Notes: generated from the letters alone by a model not told the origin. A DNA stretch of 54,336 bases from Gammaproteobacteria bacterium (GCA_026706595.1 JAPOYL010000001.1:1-54336); one strand, 5' to 3'; numbered from the stretch's first letter, positions 19,256 to 27,682 are shown. A program made the numbers and translations.

Positions 19256-19822
19256 ATGACTCGGGAAGTGGCCGAGCGCCATGATGCAATCGCCGCAGTG
19301 GCCGAAGTCTTCCGGGAGCACGGCTATGCCGGCAGCTCATTGACCGCCATCACGCAGCAGACCGGCCTTGGTAAGGGCAGCCTGTACCATTTTTTCCCGA
19401 ACGGCAAACAGGAGATGGCCGAGGCCGTGCTAGAGGATGTAAGTGCCTGGTTTGAGGAAAATGTGTTTTTGGCACTGCGTGATTCGGAGGCGCCGGCTCG
19501 CGGGATCGAGCAAATGTTCGAAGCCGTCGACCGTTATTTTCGCTCCGGGGAGCGCATCTGCCTGCTTGGTGCCTTCGCGTTAGGAGACAGCCGAGAGCCG
19601 TTCGAGAGGGTGATACACCGGTATTTCAGTTCCTGGACCGAGGCTCTGGCCGAGGCCCTGCTGCGTACCGGTTTTACCGCGCCCAAGGCGGCAGAGATGG
19701 CTGAGGAAGTGGTCGTCGGTATCCAAGGGGCACTGGTGCTGGCCCGCTCACGTCAGGACCCGCAGGTGTTTACCCGCACCTTGCAACGCCTGAGAAGGCG
19801 CATCCCGACCATCCAGTCGTAA
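19256..19822 (+). CDS. TetR/AcrR family transcriptional regulator
   Basis: 188 residues. The N-terminal helix-turn-helix spans about residues 10-58: AVFREHGYAGSSLTAITQQTGLGKGSLYHFFPNGKQEM, the standard TetR pattern ending in the Tyr-His-Phe-Phe motif and a Lys helix. The rest is an all-helical ligand-binding and dimer domain. It starts 4 bp after the DUF1348 gene, so the two form one transcription unit that the regulator most likely represses through the palindrome at 18748-18763. The inducer is unknown. The C-terminal domain resembles the group of TetR proteins often annotated as YxaF/LmrA-like, but that placement is uncertain. Confidence 0.9.
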   Translation: MTREVAERHDAIAAVAEVFREHGYAGSSLTAITQQTGLGKGSLYHFFPNGKQEMAEAVLEDVSAWFEENVFLALRDSEAPARGIEQMFEAVDRYFRSGERICLLGAFALGDSREPFERVIHRYFSSWTEALAEALLRTGFTAPKAAEMAEEVVVGIQGALVLARSRQDPQVFTRTLQRLRRRIPTIQS

Positions 19823-19845
19823 CCCGGTTGCGTGGCGGTCCGTAC

Positions 19846-20754
19846 CTAAAAATGATACCGCAGGCCCAGCGACAGGCCCCAGTAGCTTTGCCTTCGCGTT
19901 GAGATTCCGTACTGTACCGGCGCCCCGCCCGGGGCGACCGTGGAAGAATGCCCGCGCAGGCTGGCCCAAGGATGGCCGTCGTCGCGAAAGTCTCCCAGCG
20001 TGCTCCCATAGCGAAACTTGACATTTAGTGCCACGTGGTCGGCCAAGGCACGGTCCACGCCCACCATCAACTGGTAGCTCCACAACCAGTCCGACAGGGT
20101 CTTGTCCGCAATGGAAGACTGGTTGGCAGCCGCAGGGTGGCGCGGCGGGTCCAGGGCCAGCAGGGCGGCTTCGTCGCGACGGGTGGAGATCGCCGAGTAG
20201 TCGATCTCGATTCGTGAAAGTCCGATTCCGGCACCTACATATGGAAACCAGGAGGTGAGCAGCGGTTGCTCGAAGTCATAGTAGAGGTTGGCGAACAGGC
20301 TATCCGACATTAGCCGGTCAATCTCCTCATCGCGCACGGAAAACTCCTTTTGCTTGGGATCTCCCGGCACGAACAGGCTGACCTTTTCACCATCGTGTCG
20401 ACGATGCTGGTACTCGGCTTCGATTCGAAGCGGACCCAAGCCCACATAACCGATCTGGATGCTTGCCAACCAGCCAGTATCTGGGTCGAATTGGCTGGTA
20501 CTTGCAGGAAGGGTGCGGGGCTGACACTGATCGGCCGGCAGAGGTAGATTTAGCCCACCAATCTCGACCGCAGGCAACCACTGGTCGCAGTTGGTCGGAA
20601 TCCCGACATTGGTGCGGGTGGATTTAATCGATCGCGACTCTGCGGCCCCGAGTTCAATGCCCGCGTAGAATCCTCGTCGGGCATCTTGTGCAGCGGCAAC
20701 CAGGGTTGCTGTAAACAGCACGGCAACTGCAAAACCGGAGAATATGTAACGCAT
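19846..20754 (-). CDS. Outer-membrane beta-barrel protein
   Basis: 302 residues. A clear signal peptide (MRYIFSGFAVAVLFTATLVAAAQD) is followed by alternating amphipathic strands: FYAGIELGAAES, GWLASIQIGYVGLGPLRIEAEYQHRRHD, SLFANLYYDF, FPYVGAGIGLSRIEIDY, SYQLMVGVDRALADHVALNVKFRYGS, and a last strand YWGLSLGLRYHF ending in Phe. A terminal Phe is the usual signal for insertion by the Bam complex. The pattern fits the small 8-strand OmpA/opacity-like barrel group. Long loops between strands 1-2 and 3-4 would face outwards. No enzymatic residues were recognised, and the function is unknown. It ends convergently with the TetR gene, 23 bp apart. Confidence 0.85.
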   Translation of the reverse strand: MRYIFSGFAVAVLFTATLVAAAQDARRGFYAGIELGAAESRSIKSTRTNVGIPTNCDQWLPAVEIGGLNLPLPADQCQPRTLPASTSQFDPDTGWLASIQIGYVGLGPLRIEAEYQHRRHDGEKVSLFVPGDPKQKEFSVRDEEIDRLMSDSLFANLYYDFEQPLLTSWFPYVGAGIGLSRIEIDYSAISTRRDEAALLALDPPRHPAAANQSSIADKTLSDWLWSYQLMVGVDRALADHVALNVKFRYGSTLGDFRDDGHPWASLRGHSSTVAPGGAPVQYGISTRRQSYWGLSLGLRYHF

Positions 20755-20839
20755 GGGCCTTATTCTGTCTAAGGAGGTTTATCAAGTGCACTCAGCAAAT
20801 GGAATTATATAAGTGTTTCCCGTCGAGGGGTTCTTATGA

Positions 20840-20915
20840 TGGTGGCCAGGGGCGGAATCGAACCACCGACACGAGGATTTTCAGTCCACTGCTCTACCGA
20901 CTGAGCTACCTGGCC
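20840..20915 (-). tRNA. tRNA-Phe (GAA)
   Basis: 76 nt including an encoded CCA. The acceptor stem GGCCAGG/CCTGGCC is perfect, with discriminator A. The T arm is GGTGG-TTCGATT-CCGCC with one G-T wobble pair. The anticodon loop CTGAAAA gives GAA for phenylalanine. In the anticodon stem (GTGGA/TCCTC) the second pair, position 28-42, is T-T and so unpaired. The gene lies 73 bp downstream of yggX on the same strand, a common arrangement in gammaproteobacteria. No integrase or duplicated 3' end that would mark an attachment site was seen next to it. Confidence 0.97.
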
Positions 20916-20988
20916 AGGACTGGAGAGTTTGTTACAAAGCTGTGGTGTAAGGAGGCTTCCAATAGTAAGGATATTGTGCTGGCTATTA

Positions 20989-21261
20989 CTAGCTGTCCGG
21001 CGCCACAAATTCCTTGGGCTTAGCCGACCCTTCACCAAAAAAGAATTTTTCCATTTCCTCTTCTAGAAATTTGCGTGCCTTGGGATCAACTGGGGTCAAC
21101 CTGTACTCATTCATCAGCATGGTCTGATGACTCACCCACTGCTGCCACCCCTCCTTGGATACATTGTCATATATTTTTTGCCCCAGTTCTCCAGGATATG
21201 GCATGTATTCGAGTCCTTCCGCTTCTTTATGGAGCTTTACACATTGGACCATGCGTGCCAT
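20989..21261 (-). CDS. yggX: Fe(2+)-trafficking / oxidative damage protection protein YggX
   Basis: 90 residues with the full family pattern: [70 protein letters not shown]. The single conserved Cys is C7. YggX helps protect iron-sulfur clusters and is thought to carry or buffer iron. It starts 16 bp after mutY, whose product needs a 4Fe-4S cluster; mutY-yggX is a known gammaproteobacterial operon. Length and start are normal. Confidence 0.96.
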   Translation of the reverse strand: MARMVQCVKLHKEAEGLEYMPYPGELGQKIYDNVSKEGWQQWVSHQTMLMNEYRLTPVDPKARKFLEEEMEKFFFGEGSAKPKEFVAPDS

Positions 21262-21277
21262 GACAGTTTTCCTTTGT

Positions 21278-22321
21278 TCATCCTATTACTTGTTGCAAGG
21301 CCTTGCTGACGGGGGCTGCCAGACCAATCTTTTCACCGGTGGCTTTATACCAAACCCCGACATCATCTTCCATTACACCAATGGGATTGTGATCTATCTG
21401 CACCACCGTGGGGTGCATGTAAAGCCGGAAATGCGAGAAGGTATGGGTAATCACTGGCAATGTCCTTGTTGCAAAGTTGTATGTCTTGTATGTCTTATCC
21501 AGCCACTTCTGCACATCTGCTTCTTTCTCAAATTCCGGAAAACTGTAGAGTCCGCCCCAGATGCCTGCTGAAGGACGTTTTTCCAGCCACACGGCGTTCT
21601 CCTTGTTTTGAATCATCACGACGTGCACCTCCCGTTTCGGCAGATCACGGGACGGACGGGGTACAGGCAACTCATGCTGGCGACCTTTTCCGAATGCCAT
21701 GCAACTGTCGCGAACCGGGCACAGCAGGCAGGAGGGTCGTGCCCGGGTGCACAGTGTGGCACCAAGATCCATCATGGCCTGTGTATAGTCTGCAAGACGG
21801 TGTTGTGGCAGCAGTGACTCCGCATGTGTCCAAAGCTGCTTCTCCACCCTGGCCTCGCCTGGCCACCCTTCCACCGCAAAATATCTTGCAAGTACGCGCT
21901 TTACATTCCCATCCAGTATGGCGTGACGCTGGCCGAAGCCCAGGGCCAGGATCGCAGCAGCGGTGGACCGCCCCACGCCCGGCAGGGCGTTCACTGCGGC
22001 CATGTCTTCAGGAAACCTTCCTTGATACTGTTTACAAAGTTCTTGTGCAGCTTTGTGCATGTTGCGTGCACGCGCGTAGTACCCCAAGCCTGTCCAGTAA
22101 TGCAACACCTCATCCACCCCTGCAGCGGCCAGTTCCTGTACATTCGGAAAGCGTCGCATGAACTTTTCATAGTACGGGATCACTGTATCCACGCGCGTCT
22201 GCTGTAGCATGATTTCCGATACCCAGATTCGGTATGGATCGCGATCACGTTGCCAAGGCAAATCTTTGCGGCCATGCTGATCAAACCAGGCCAGAACCTG
22301 GTCGCTGAAATCGCTGCTCAT
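21278..22321 (-). CDS. mutY: A/G-specific adenine glycosylase
   Basis: Removes adenine mispaired with 8-oxoguanine in base-excision repair. 347 residues. The catalytic Glu is E36 (VSEIMLQQT), the helix-hairpin-helix is [12 protein letters not shown] (113-124) and the catalytic Asp is D137 (LDGNV). The 4Fe-4S cysteines are C191, C198, C201 and C207 (C-X6-C-X2-C-X5-C), at positions one lower than in E. coli. The C-terminal Nudix-like domain that recognises 8-oxoguanine begins near residue 228 and includes the FSHF segment. It lies about 70 bp after moaC and 16 bp before yggX on the same strand, so moaC-mutY-yggX may be one transcript. Confidence 0.97.
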   Translation of the reverse strand: MSSDFSDQVLAWFDQHGRKDLPWQRDRDPYRIWVSEIMLQQTRVDTVIPYYEKFMRRFPNVQELAAAGVDEVLHYWTGLGYYARARNMHKAAQELCKQYQGRFPEDMAAVNALPGVGRSTAAAILALGFGQRHAILDGNVKRVLARYFAVEGWPGEARVEKQLWTHAESLLPQHRLADYTQAMMDLGATLCTRARPSCLLCPVRDSCMAFGKGRQHELPVPRPSRDLPKREVHVVMIQNKENAVWLEKRPSAGIWGGLYSFPEFEKEADVQKWLDKTYKTYNFATRTLPVITHTFSHFRLYMHPTVVQIDHNPIGVMEDDVGVWYKATGEKIGLAAPVSKALQQVIG

Positions 22322-22393
22322 GACTGAATGCCGTGGCTGTCTAGACGGGTCACATGCTGCATGGACGCACGCCCGGAATCCTCCAGGGCAATA

Positions 22394-22876
22394 TCACTGC
22401 CCGTCACGCTCCCACAGCCCGGATTTTCCGCCGGATTTCATGACCAGTCCGATAGTCTGCATGGTCATGCCGCGGTCCTTGGCCTTGCACATGTCATAGA
22501 TGGTCAGTAACGCAATCTGTACGGCAGTGAGGGCTTCCATCTCTGCGCCTGTTTGACCCAGCGTTTCCACGGTGGCCTTGCAGTACACGGCTGGCGTGGC
22601 TTCCTCGATGACGAACTCAATTTGTACCGAGGTCAGCGGAATCGAATGGCACAATGGAACCAGATCCGGAGTTTTTTTTGCGCCTGTAATGCCAGCAATC
22701 CGCGCAATGCCCAACACATCACCCTTCGTATGGCCGCCACTTTGTATATGCTGCAACGTTTTTGTCCGCATGCAAATCCGCCCATCTGCAACCGCGATTC
22801 GACGGGTAACGGATTTTTCACCAATGTTGACCATGTGCGCCTCTCCAGCCGCATTGAAATGTGTAAGTTTATTCAC
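22394..22876 (-). CDS. moaC: Cyclic pyranopterin monophosphate synthase
   Basis: Second step of molybdenum cofactor synthesis: together with MoaA it converts GTP to cyclic pyranopterin monophosphate. The 160-residue sequence aligns with E. coli MoaC from the first residues ([13 protein letters not shown]), which supports the GTG start at 22876. Conserved active-site segments are [37 protein letters not shown] and [12 protein letters not shown] short upstream ATG is absent. It is divergent from moaD, with 87 bp between the two starts, so a shared control region is likely. moaA, moaE and mogA are not in the window. Confidence 0.96.
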   Translation of the reverse strand: MNKLTHFNAAGEAHMVNIGEKSVTRRIAVADGRICMRTKTLQHIQSGGHTKGDVLGIARIAGITGAKKTPDLVPLCHSIPLTSVQIEFVIEEATPAVYCKATVETLGQTGAEMEALTAVQIALLTIYDMCKAKDRGMTMQTIGLVMKSGGKSGLWERDGQ

Positions 22877-22963
22877 CTCATCGACTCCATGTTGCCAAGA
22901 CAGTAATGGTACTATTCAGTGCAAACCTTTTCCGCATTGTCGATCAAATACCGAAATACAGCA

Positions 22964-23197
22964 ATGTCCGTCCATGTAAAGTATTTTGCCAGTCTGCGGG
23001 AAACGATTGGACGTTCAAGCGATGAGATCTCGATCACTGGACCCGCCACCGTAGAAGAAATCTGGCAGCAGACGACGAGAGGCATGCAGCGGCCCGAGCG
23101 GGTACTGGTCGCCATCAACCAGGAATATGCGGACTTCGCACAGGTAGTCAACGACGGCGACGAGGTAGCCTTCTTTCCTCCAGTGACTGGAGGATAG
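22964..23197 (+). CDS. moaD: Molybdopterin synthase sulfur carrier subunit
   Basis: 77 residues with a ubiquitin-like fold: first strand VHVKYFASLRETIG, then VLVAINQEYADFAQVVNDGDEVAFFPPVTGG. It ends in the essential Gly-Gly, which is adenylated by MoeB and carries the thiocarboxylate given to the pterin. The ATG at 22964 fits the family; an earlier GTG at 22919 would add 15 unlikely residues. It is divergent from moaC. No moaE partner is encoded next to it, so MoaE must be elsewhere in the genome. Confidence 0.92.
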   Translation: MSVHVKYFASLRETIGRSSDEISITGPATVEEIWQQTTRGMQRPERVLVAINQEYADFAQVVNDGDEVAFFPPVTGG

Positions 23198-23243
23198 ATT
23201 GCACAGTGCTTGCCTGTGCACCTGGGGTTTGCTGTCTCGACCG

Positions 23244-24590
23244 TTACCGGATGAGGATGAACAGGCCCTGTCTTTGACGCTGGATATTTAGTAACAGCGT
23301 TTTTGGGTTTTTCTTGATAGCGGCCTTCATGTCTGACACGGTCTTTACACGTTTCCTGTTCACACTGATGATGATATCGCCTTTGCGAATGCCGGCGGCG
23401 GCGGCCCTTCCCTCCACCTTGACCACCTGAATTCCCGCAGCGGTTCCCCGTGAAGGATCTTCCGGTGCCTCACTAAGCTTGGCACCCGCCAGTTTATCGC
23501 TGAGCGACTTTCCACTGAGGGTCTGTTTCAGCTGCTTGCCTACCGATGCAGTCAGGGTGTGTGTCTTGCCGTTTCGCAATACTTCAATCTGAACCTGTGC
23601 ACCAACACGCAGCAGTCCAATTTCATTGCGCACTTGCGCCGAATTTTCCACCTCGCGTCCGTTGACCGTAACGATGATATCCCCGACTCTCACGCCTGCT
23701 TTTTGCGCGGGAGATTTTGCCTCCACACGCGCGACCACCACACCCTTTTTGTGGGCCACCCCAAATGCCTCGGCCAGTTCAGGAGTCAGGTCCTGCACTA
23801 CAAACCCAAGCCGGCCTCGCCTGACTTCGCCATGTTCAAGCAGTTGAGCAGTGATCTGCTTGGCCATGTTCACAGGTATGGCAAAACCGATCCCGATATT
23901 GCCACCAGATCCGTAGATGGCCGTGTTGATCCCGATCAATTCCCCACGCAAGTTGACCAGTGCTCCGCCAGAATTTCCAGGATTGATGGATGCATCGGTC
24001 TGGATAAAATCCTCGTACGACTCGATACCGAGCCCGCTGCGCCCGAGGGCGCTGACAATTCCGGAAGTCACCGTCTGGCCCAAACCGAACGGATTGCCGA
24101 TGGCCACCACGAAATCGCCCTGTCGCAGGTCGTCCGAATCCCCCAAAGGAATTTCCGTCAAGTTGTCTGCCTCAACCTGGATCACTGCAATGTCAGCCCC
24201 CGGGTCCTTGCCTATGACGGTGGCATCAAAACGCTGCCCATTCTCCAGGGTTACTACGATATCCTCGGCTTTATCGATCACGTGCGAGTTCGTCACGATG
24301 TAGCCATCATCCGCATCAAAGATAACGCCCGAACCCAAACCTGAAATCCGTCTCTCCCGCCGCTGTCGGGGCACATCGAAAAACCTTCGGAATAAGGGGT
24401 CATTGAAAAAGGGATCACGTACCACTACCTTGCCGGTCGTTGAGATATTGACAACCGCAGAAGTCGTCCTTTCCAGCATCGGCGCCAGAGTAGGAAGGAT
24501 TTGGCTGTCTGAAGCGGCGACCGAGCCCCAAAATGCTGTGAATCCCAGCAGGGCTGTCGCTGCAACTGTTCGGAGCATTTCTTTAAGCAT
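23244..24590 (-). CDS. DegP/DegQ-type periplasmic serine protease (HtrA family)
   Basis: 448 residues. A signal peptide (MLKEMLRTVAATALLGFTAFWGSVAAS) leads to a trypsin-like protease domain with the catalytic triad H103 (TNSHVID), D133 (GADIAVIQ) and S207 (INPGNSGGALVN). Two PDZ domains follow, the first near 260-340 (RRGRLGFVVQDLTPELAEAFG...KAGVRVGDIIVTVNG) and the second near 385-448 (AAAGIRKGDIIISVN). This is the layout of the Do family (DegP/DegQ/MucD), which degrades or chaperones misfolded envelope proteins. It follows hsp20 and cbpA on the same strand behind a sigma-32 promoter, which fits a heat-stress role. Whether it is the DegP, DegQ or MucD ortholog cannot be settled. Confidence 0.94.
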   Translation of the reverse strand: MLKEMLRTVAATALLGFTAFWGSVAASDSQILPTLAPMLERTTSAVVNISTTGKVVVRDPFFNDPLFRRFFDVPRQRRERRISGLGSGVIFDADDGYIVTNSHVIDKAEDIVVTLENGQRFDATVIGKDPGADIAVIQVEADNLTEIPLGDSDDLRQGDFVVAIGNPFGLGQTVTSGIVSALGRSGLGIESYEDFIQTDASINPGNSGGALVNLRGELIGINTAIYGSGGNIGIGFAIPVNMAKQITAQLLEHGEVRRGRLGFVVQDLTPELAEAFGVAHKKGVVVARVEAKSPAQKAGVRVGDIIVTVNGREVENSAQVRNEIGLLRVGAQVQIEVLRNGKTHTLTASVGKQLKQTLSGKSLSDKLAGAKLSEAPEDPSRGTAAGIQVVKVEGRAAAAGIRKGDIIISVNRKRVKTVSDMKAAIKKNPKTLLLNIQRQRQGLFILIR

Positions 24591-24650
24591 AGATACTGAA
24601 CCGGGGTGTCCCGGAAATTTTGCCGATTCAGATTATACGGTCAAACACGG

Positions 24651-25559
24651 TCAAAAGTATTCACGGGGGTTGAATTTGAAGTGCTCTGCCATCTTGCGAT
24701 AGAACTCCCGGTCTGACTCATTGCCTGCCTCGGGCGTCGTAATTTGCAATGTGACAATCTGGTCTCCCGCAGGAGACCCAGGCAAGCCTCGATTTCTCAA
24801 GCGTAACCTGTTGCCTGATTTTGAGCCCATCGGTATGCGGGTCTGTACAGGTCCTCCAAGCGTGGGGACCCGGACACTTGCACCCAGCGCAGCCTCCCAT
24901 GGACTGATGGGTAGATCCAGCAAGACGTCCCGGCCATCCAGCCGGTACAGGTTGTGTGGGCTAATTACTACCTCAAAATAAAGATCACCGCTGTGACCAC
25001 CTCCACGCCCTGACCCACCCTGACCGGCGAGCCGAATCCGTTTCCCTGAAGTCACCCCTGGTGGAATTTTAACTTCGAGACTGCGCCCGTTTTGTAGGCG
25101 GACATGCTTGTTCGCACCTGAAAAAGCCTCTTCCATGGATATTTCCAGGCTTGATCGTTGGTCAACGCCTCTGGTTTTCAGCGACGTTTCATGCGTGAAG
25201 CCCTCCCCGAACAGCGATTCAAAAAAATCGCTGAAGCCGGAGGCGTCAAATCCTGCCTGTGAAAAAGTACGGTGCGAAAACCCCGGGCCTGTGAAGTGCA
25301 TGTCCCGCCAGTCCGGCGGTGGCTGAAAATCCTGGCCTGCACGCCAGTTGGTGCCCAACTGGTCATATGCCTGTCGTTTTTGTGGATCCCTCAGGACTTC
25401 ATAGGCCTCGCCCACTTCCTTGAATTTTTGTTCTGCATGGGGCTCCTGGCTTACATCCGGATGGTACTTCCGCGCAAGGCGGCGATAGGCGGCTTTGATT
25501 TCAGCCTCTTTTGCATCACGCTTTATGCCCAGCACATCGTAGTAGTCTTTGTATTGCAT
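24651..25559 (-). CDS. cbpA: DnaJ-class co-chaperone (CbpA-like curved DNA-binding protein)
   Basis: 302 residues. The N-terminal J domain (about 4-70) carries the HPD tripeptide at 33-35 needed to stimulate DnaK. A Gly/Phe-rich region follows ([13 protein letters not shown]), then two C-terminal substrate-binding beta domains ([27 protein letters not shown]..., [20 protein letters not shown]). There is no Cys-rich zinc region, so it is not DnaJ itself; the length and layout match CbpA. It is the middle gene of the hsp20-cbpA-degP cluster. A strong GC-rich hairpin lies 33 bp upstream of its start, in the gap after hsp20. Confidence 0.93.
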   Translation of the reverse strand: MQYKDYYDVLGIKRDAKEAEIKAAYRRLARKYHPDVSQEPHAEQKFKEVGEAYEVLRDPQKRQAYDQLGTNWRAGQDFQPPPDWRDMHFTGPGFSHRTFSQAGFDASGFSDFFESLFGEGFTHETSLKTRGVDQRSSLEISMEEAFSGANKHVRLQNGRSLEVKIPPGVTSGKRIRLAGQGGSGRGGGHSGDLYFEVVISPHNLYRLDGRDVLLDLPISPWEAALGASVRVPTLGGPVQTRIPMGSKSGNRLRLRNRGLPGSPAGDQIVTLQITTPEAGNESDREFYRKMAEHFKFNPREYF

Positions 25560-25591
25560 ACGCGCACCAAACTATATGGTGAACCTTGGCG

Positions 25592-25617
25592 GGATGCCGC
25601 GGCACACCGCGGCATCC
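25592..25617 (-). promoter_or_regulatory. Intercistronic hairpin between hsp20 and cbpA
   Basis: GGATGCCGCGG and its exact complement flank a 4-base loop, giving an 11-bp GC-rich stem in the 92-bp gap between hsp20 and cbpA. No T tract follows on the minus strand, so it is not a typical terminator. It could stabilise the upstream hsp20 mRNA or reduce read-through into cbpA. Confidence 0.6.
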
Positions 25618-25651
25618 TGGTTCTGCCAAGCACGCTGGATGGAACCGGGGT

Positions 25652-26089
25652 TTACCCCTGTACAGAAATCTTCTTCGGCAATGCTTTCTCTTTCTTCGGC
25701 ACGTGAAGCATGAGCACCCCATGCTCTGTTCTGGCAGAAATATTTTCTGCATCAGCCGTGTCTGGCAGGGTAAAGCGTCGAAAAAAGCTTCCGTAGGCCC
25801 GCTCTGTACGGGTATAGCCAAGACTTTCATCCTGGCTTTCTGTCTTGCGTTCACCTTTCACGGTCAACACGCCATCTTCAAGAGAAACATCGATATCCTT
25901 AGGGTTTACACCAGGCACATCAGCACTGACCTCATAGGCATCTTCGCCTTCCTTGATATCAATCGGCGGCACCCAGTCGGATGCAGTGTCTGTATAGCCT
26001 GGCGCACTGCCATGAAAAATTCGGTCCACTTCCCCTTGGAATTCCCGCAATGTTTCCCACGGATCACGATATATCCTTCTCGCAAGCAT
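25652..26089 (-). CDS. Hsp20/alpha-crystallin family small heat-shock protein
   Basis: ATP-independent holdase chaperone, 145 residues. The alpha-crystallin domain spans about 39-130, beginning WVPPIDIKEGEDAYEVSADVPGV and including the conserved GVLTVKGERK and the later FFRRFTLPD and AEHGVL-like TEHGVLMLHVPK, which carries the G-x-L motif. The C-terminal KEKALPKKISVQG includes an I-x-V-type tail similar to the I-x-I anchor for oligomer assembly. It starts with ATG after a perfect AGGAGG ribosome site. Its leader has a good sigma-32 promoter and can fold over that ribosome site. It is the first gene of a heat-shock cluster. Confidence 0.95.
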   Translation of the reverse strand: MLARRIYRDPWETLREFQGEVDRIFHGSAPGYTDTASDWVPPIDIKEGEDAYEVSADVPGVNPKDIDVSLEDGVLTVKGERKTESQDESLGYTRTERAYGSFFRRFTLPDTADAENISARTEHGVLMLHVPKKEKALPKKISVQG

Positions 26090-26130
26090 CTTGCACCTCC
26101 TGAAATTAAAAATTTTAATCGGTAGATGCT
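26090..26130 (-). promoter_or_regulatory. Possible RNA thermometer in the hsp20 leader
   Basis: Reading the minus strand, GCATCT (26129-26124) can pair with AGGTGC (26098-26093), which overlaps the AGGAGG ribosome site (26101-26096). Between them an A/T-only stretch at 26119-26105 can form its own 6-bp hairpin. The 6-bp outer stem includes one G-U pair and would be weak enough to melt with heat. This is an inference from pairing; no energy was calculated. Confidence 0.4.
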
Positions 26131-26137
26131 TATAGAA

Positions 26138-26163
26138 ATATGGGCTGAAAAGACTTTTTCAAG
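26138..26163 (-). promoter_or_regulatory. Sigma-32 (RpoH) heat-shock promoter
   Basis: On the minus strand CTTGAAA (26163-26157) is followed after 11 bases by GCCCATAT (26145-26138). The consensus is CTTGAAA and CCCCATNT, so seven of seven and seven of eight bases match; the spacing is near the short end of the usual range. It directs transcription into hsp20. The CTTGAAA element also lies in a small hairpin (AGACTT/AAGTCT) just after the asparaginase gene. Confidence 0.75.
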
Positions 26164-26172
26164 TCTGGCAAA

Positions 26173-26700
26173 TCATTTTTCCCTGATATCCTGAACCCAC
26201 TCAAATTGTCCCGCTCCGCGATTCTTTTGTGCTGACTGCGGAGTGAAAAGCTGTCCGTTCATAGCCAGATACACGCCGTGAGGAAGGTGCTGGGCAGCAG
26301 CGATAGCATAGCCGATATTAAAGACGGCATCGGTATTGCGAAACCGTGCGGGCTGCATGGCTCCCGTCAGTACAATTGTTTTTTCAGGGACTTCCTCCAG
26401 ACAGCGTGCTGTATCCGCCATGGTGTCGGTACCGTGGGTAATCAGAATACGTGCACAGTCTTCGGCCTTGACGTACTCAACAATCTGCTGCCGATCTTCT
26501 GCACTGATCTCCAGGCTGTCCTTCTTAAGGATAGACTGGACCTCGAATGGGAACCCGACCCGGGCCTCTTTGAGAATATCGCTCACCACGGGGTCGCCGA
26601 TCTGGTATTCACTCAGGGCATCAAAATACACCTTGTCCAGGGTTCCCCCCGTACAAAAAATTTTTACCTGGTGCCTTTTGGAGTGAGCAGCATCTGTCAT
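26173..26700 (-). CDS. Asparaginase N-terminal-domain protein (short form)
   Basis: 175 residues containing only the N-terminal domain of L-asparaginase-type enzymes. Both threonine motifs are present: CTGGTLDK (T17 and T20) and HGTDTM (about 89-94); the Gly-Ala-Met segment LTGAMQPARF is also intact. Full-length asparaginases are about 320-350 residues with a second domain, which is missing here. Stand-alone versions of about 160-175 residues exist in gammaproteobacteria, so this is probably a natural family rather than a broken gene. Whether it hydrolyses asparagine is uncertain. It lies 20 bp after yicC on the same strand. Confidence 0.8.
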   Translation of the reverse strand: MTDAAHSKRHQVKIFCTGGTLDKVYFDALSEYQIGDPVVSDILKEARVGFPFEVQSILKKDSLEISAEDRQQIVEYVKAEDCARILITHGTDTMADTARCLEEVPEKTIVLTGAMQPARFRNTDAVFNIGYAIAAAQHLPHGVYLAMNGQLFTPQSAQKNRGAGQFEWVQDIREK

Positions 26701-26720
26701 TGGGTGTGTAGCCTCGCAGT

Positions 26721-27587
26721 TTATTCTACGTTCTGAACCTGCTCGCGCATCTGTTCGATCAGCACCTTCAGATCGACAGCGGCCTGGGTAGTCTCCACGT
26801 CGGCAGATTTTGCCGCAAGGGTATTCGCCTCACGATGAAATTCCTGCATAAGGAAATCCAGTCGCCGGCCGGTAGCTTCCCGGACTTCGAATATGGATGC
26901 CATTTCATCCAAGTGGCTGTCCAGGCGATCCAGTTCTTCCATGATATCCATTTTTTGTGCAAGGTAGACGAGTTCCTGCTCAAGCCGCACCTGATCCACA
27001 CTCTCCAGCAATTCTTCGATGCGTTGTTGCAGCTTTTCCCGAATCGAGGCCAATGCCTGGGGGTGTCGAACCCGCACGTCCCGGACAATCGATTTGACCT
27101 CAGTACACTTGTCCTGCAATATTTTTTCGATCCGTCGACCTTCTGCTGCTCGCATGTCGACCAGCTGCTCGACAGCCTGCTCAAACAGGCTGAAACAGGC
27201 CGCATGGAAACTTTCCCGATCGCCCTCAACGGCCTGAATCATACCGGGCCAGGCCAGAATGTCTGTCGCTGTCACCGGTGCAGAAACAGGCAATTTTTCA
27301 TTCACCCTGCAAATTTGCTGCACAAGGCTATCCAGCAACGGCCTATTCAATTCCAGTGCCGCTGTCTGTACTTCAGTCATCCGATAGCGGAATATGCAGT
27401 CAACTTTGCCGCGTGCAAGCTGGCCCTGAAGGTGGCTGCGCAACCGCGCCTCCAGTCTTCGTACCTCCTCTGGCAGGCGGAAATTAATGTCCAGGTAACG
27501 ATGGTTAACTGAGCGCACTTCCCAGCACAGAGTTCCTTGTTCGCATGTATCCTCGACCCGCGCAAATCCTGTCATACTGCAGAGCAT
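26721..27587 (-). CDS. yicC: YicC family protein
   Basis: 288 residues, typical of YicC/YloC. The N-terminal part begins MTGFAR (residues 5-10) and continues with the strand WEVRSVNHRYLDINFRLPEE. The C-terminal half is helical and highly charged and ends in FLMQEFHREANTLAAKSADVETTQAAVDLKVLIEQMREQVQNVE, the family signature. YicC proteins have been described as endoribonucleases acting in RNA turnover. It is divergent from rph, a common arrangement (rph encodes a 3' RNase), which fits a joint role in RNA processing. Confidence 0.95.
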   Translation of the reverse strand: MLCSMTGFARVEDTCEQGTLCWEVRSVNHRYLDINFRLPEEVRRLEARLRSHLQGQLARGKVDCIFRYRMTEVQTAALELNRPLLDSLVQQICRVNEKLPVSAPVTATDILAWPGMIQAVEGDRESFHAACFSLFEQAVEQLVDMRAAEGRRIEKILQDKCTEVKSIVRDVRVRHPQALASIREKLQQRIEELLESVDQVRLEQELVYLAQKMDIMEELDRLDSHLDEMASIFEVREATGRRLDFLMQEFHREANTLAAKSADVETTQAAVDLKVLIEQMREQVQNVE

Positions 27588-27682
27588 GAGATGATCCCTT
27601 TTCTATCCGTCCAGATGAGCCTGCACCTTAGCAGGCAAACTTTTCATATAATACGCCTCTTTGGCCCTTTCCAGGTTGACTT

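Noticed and set aside
20780-20960. tRNA-Phe as an attachment site for an integrated element
   Set aside because: No integrase gene, no repeated tRNA 3' end, and the flanks are ordinary chromosomal genes.
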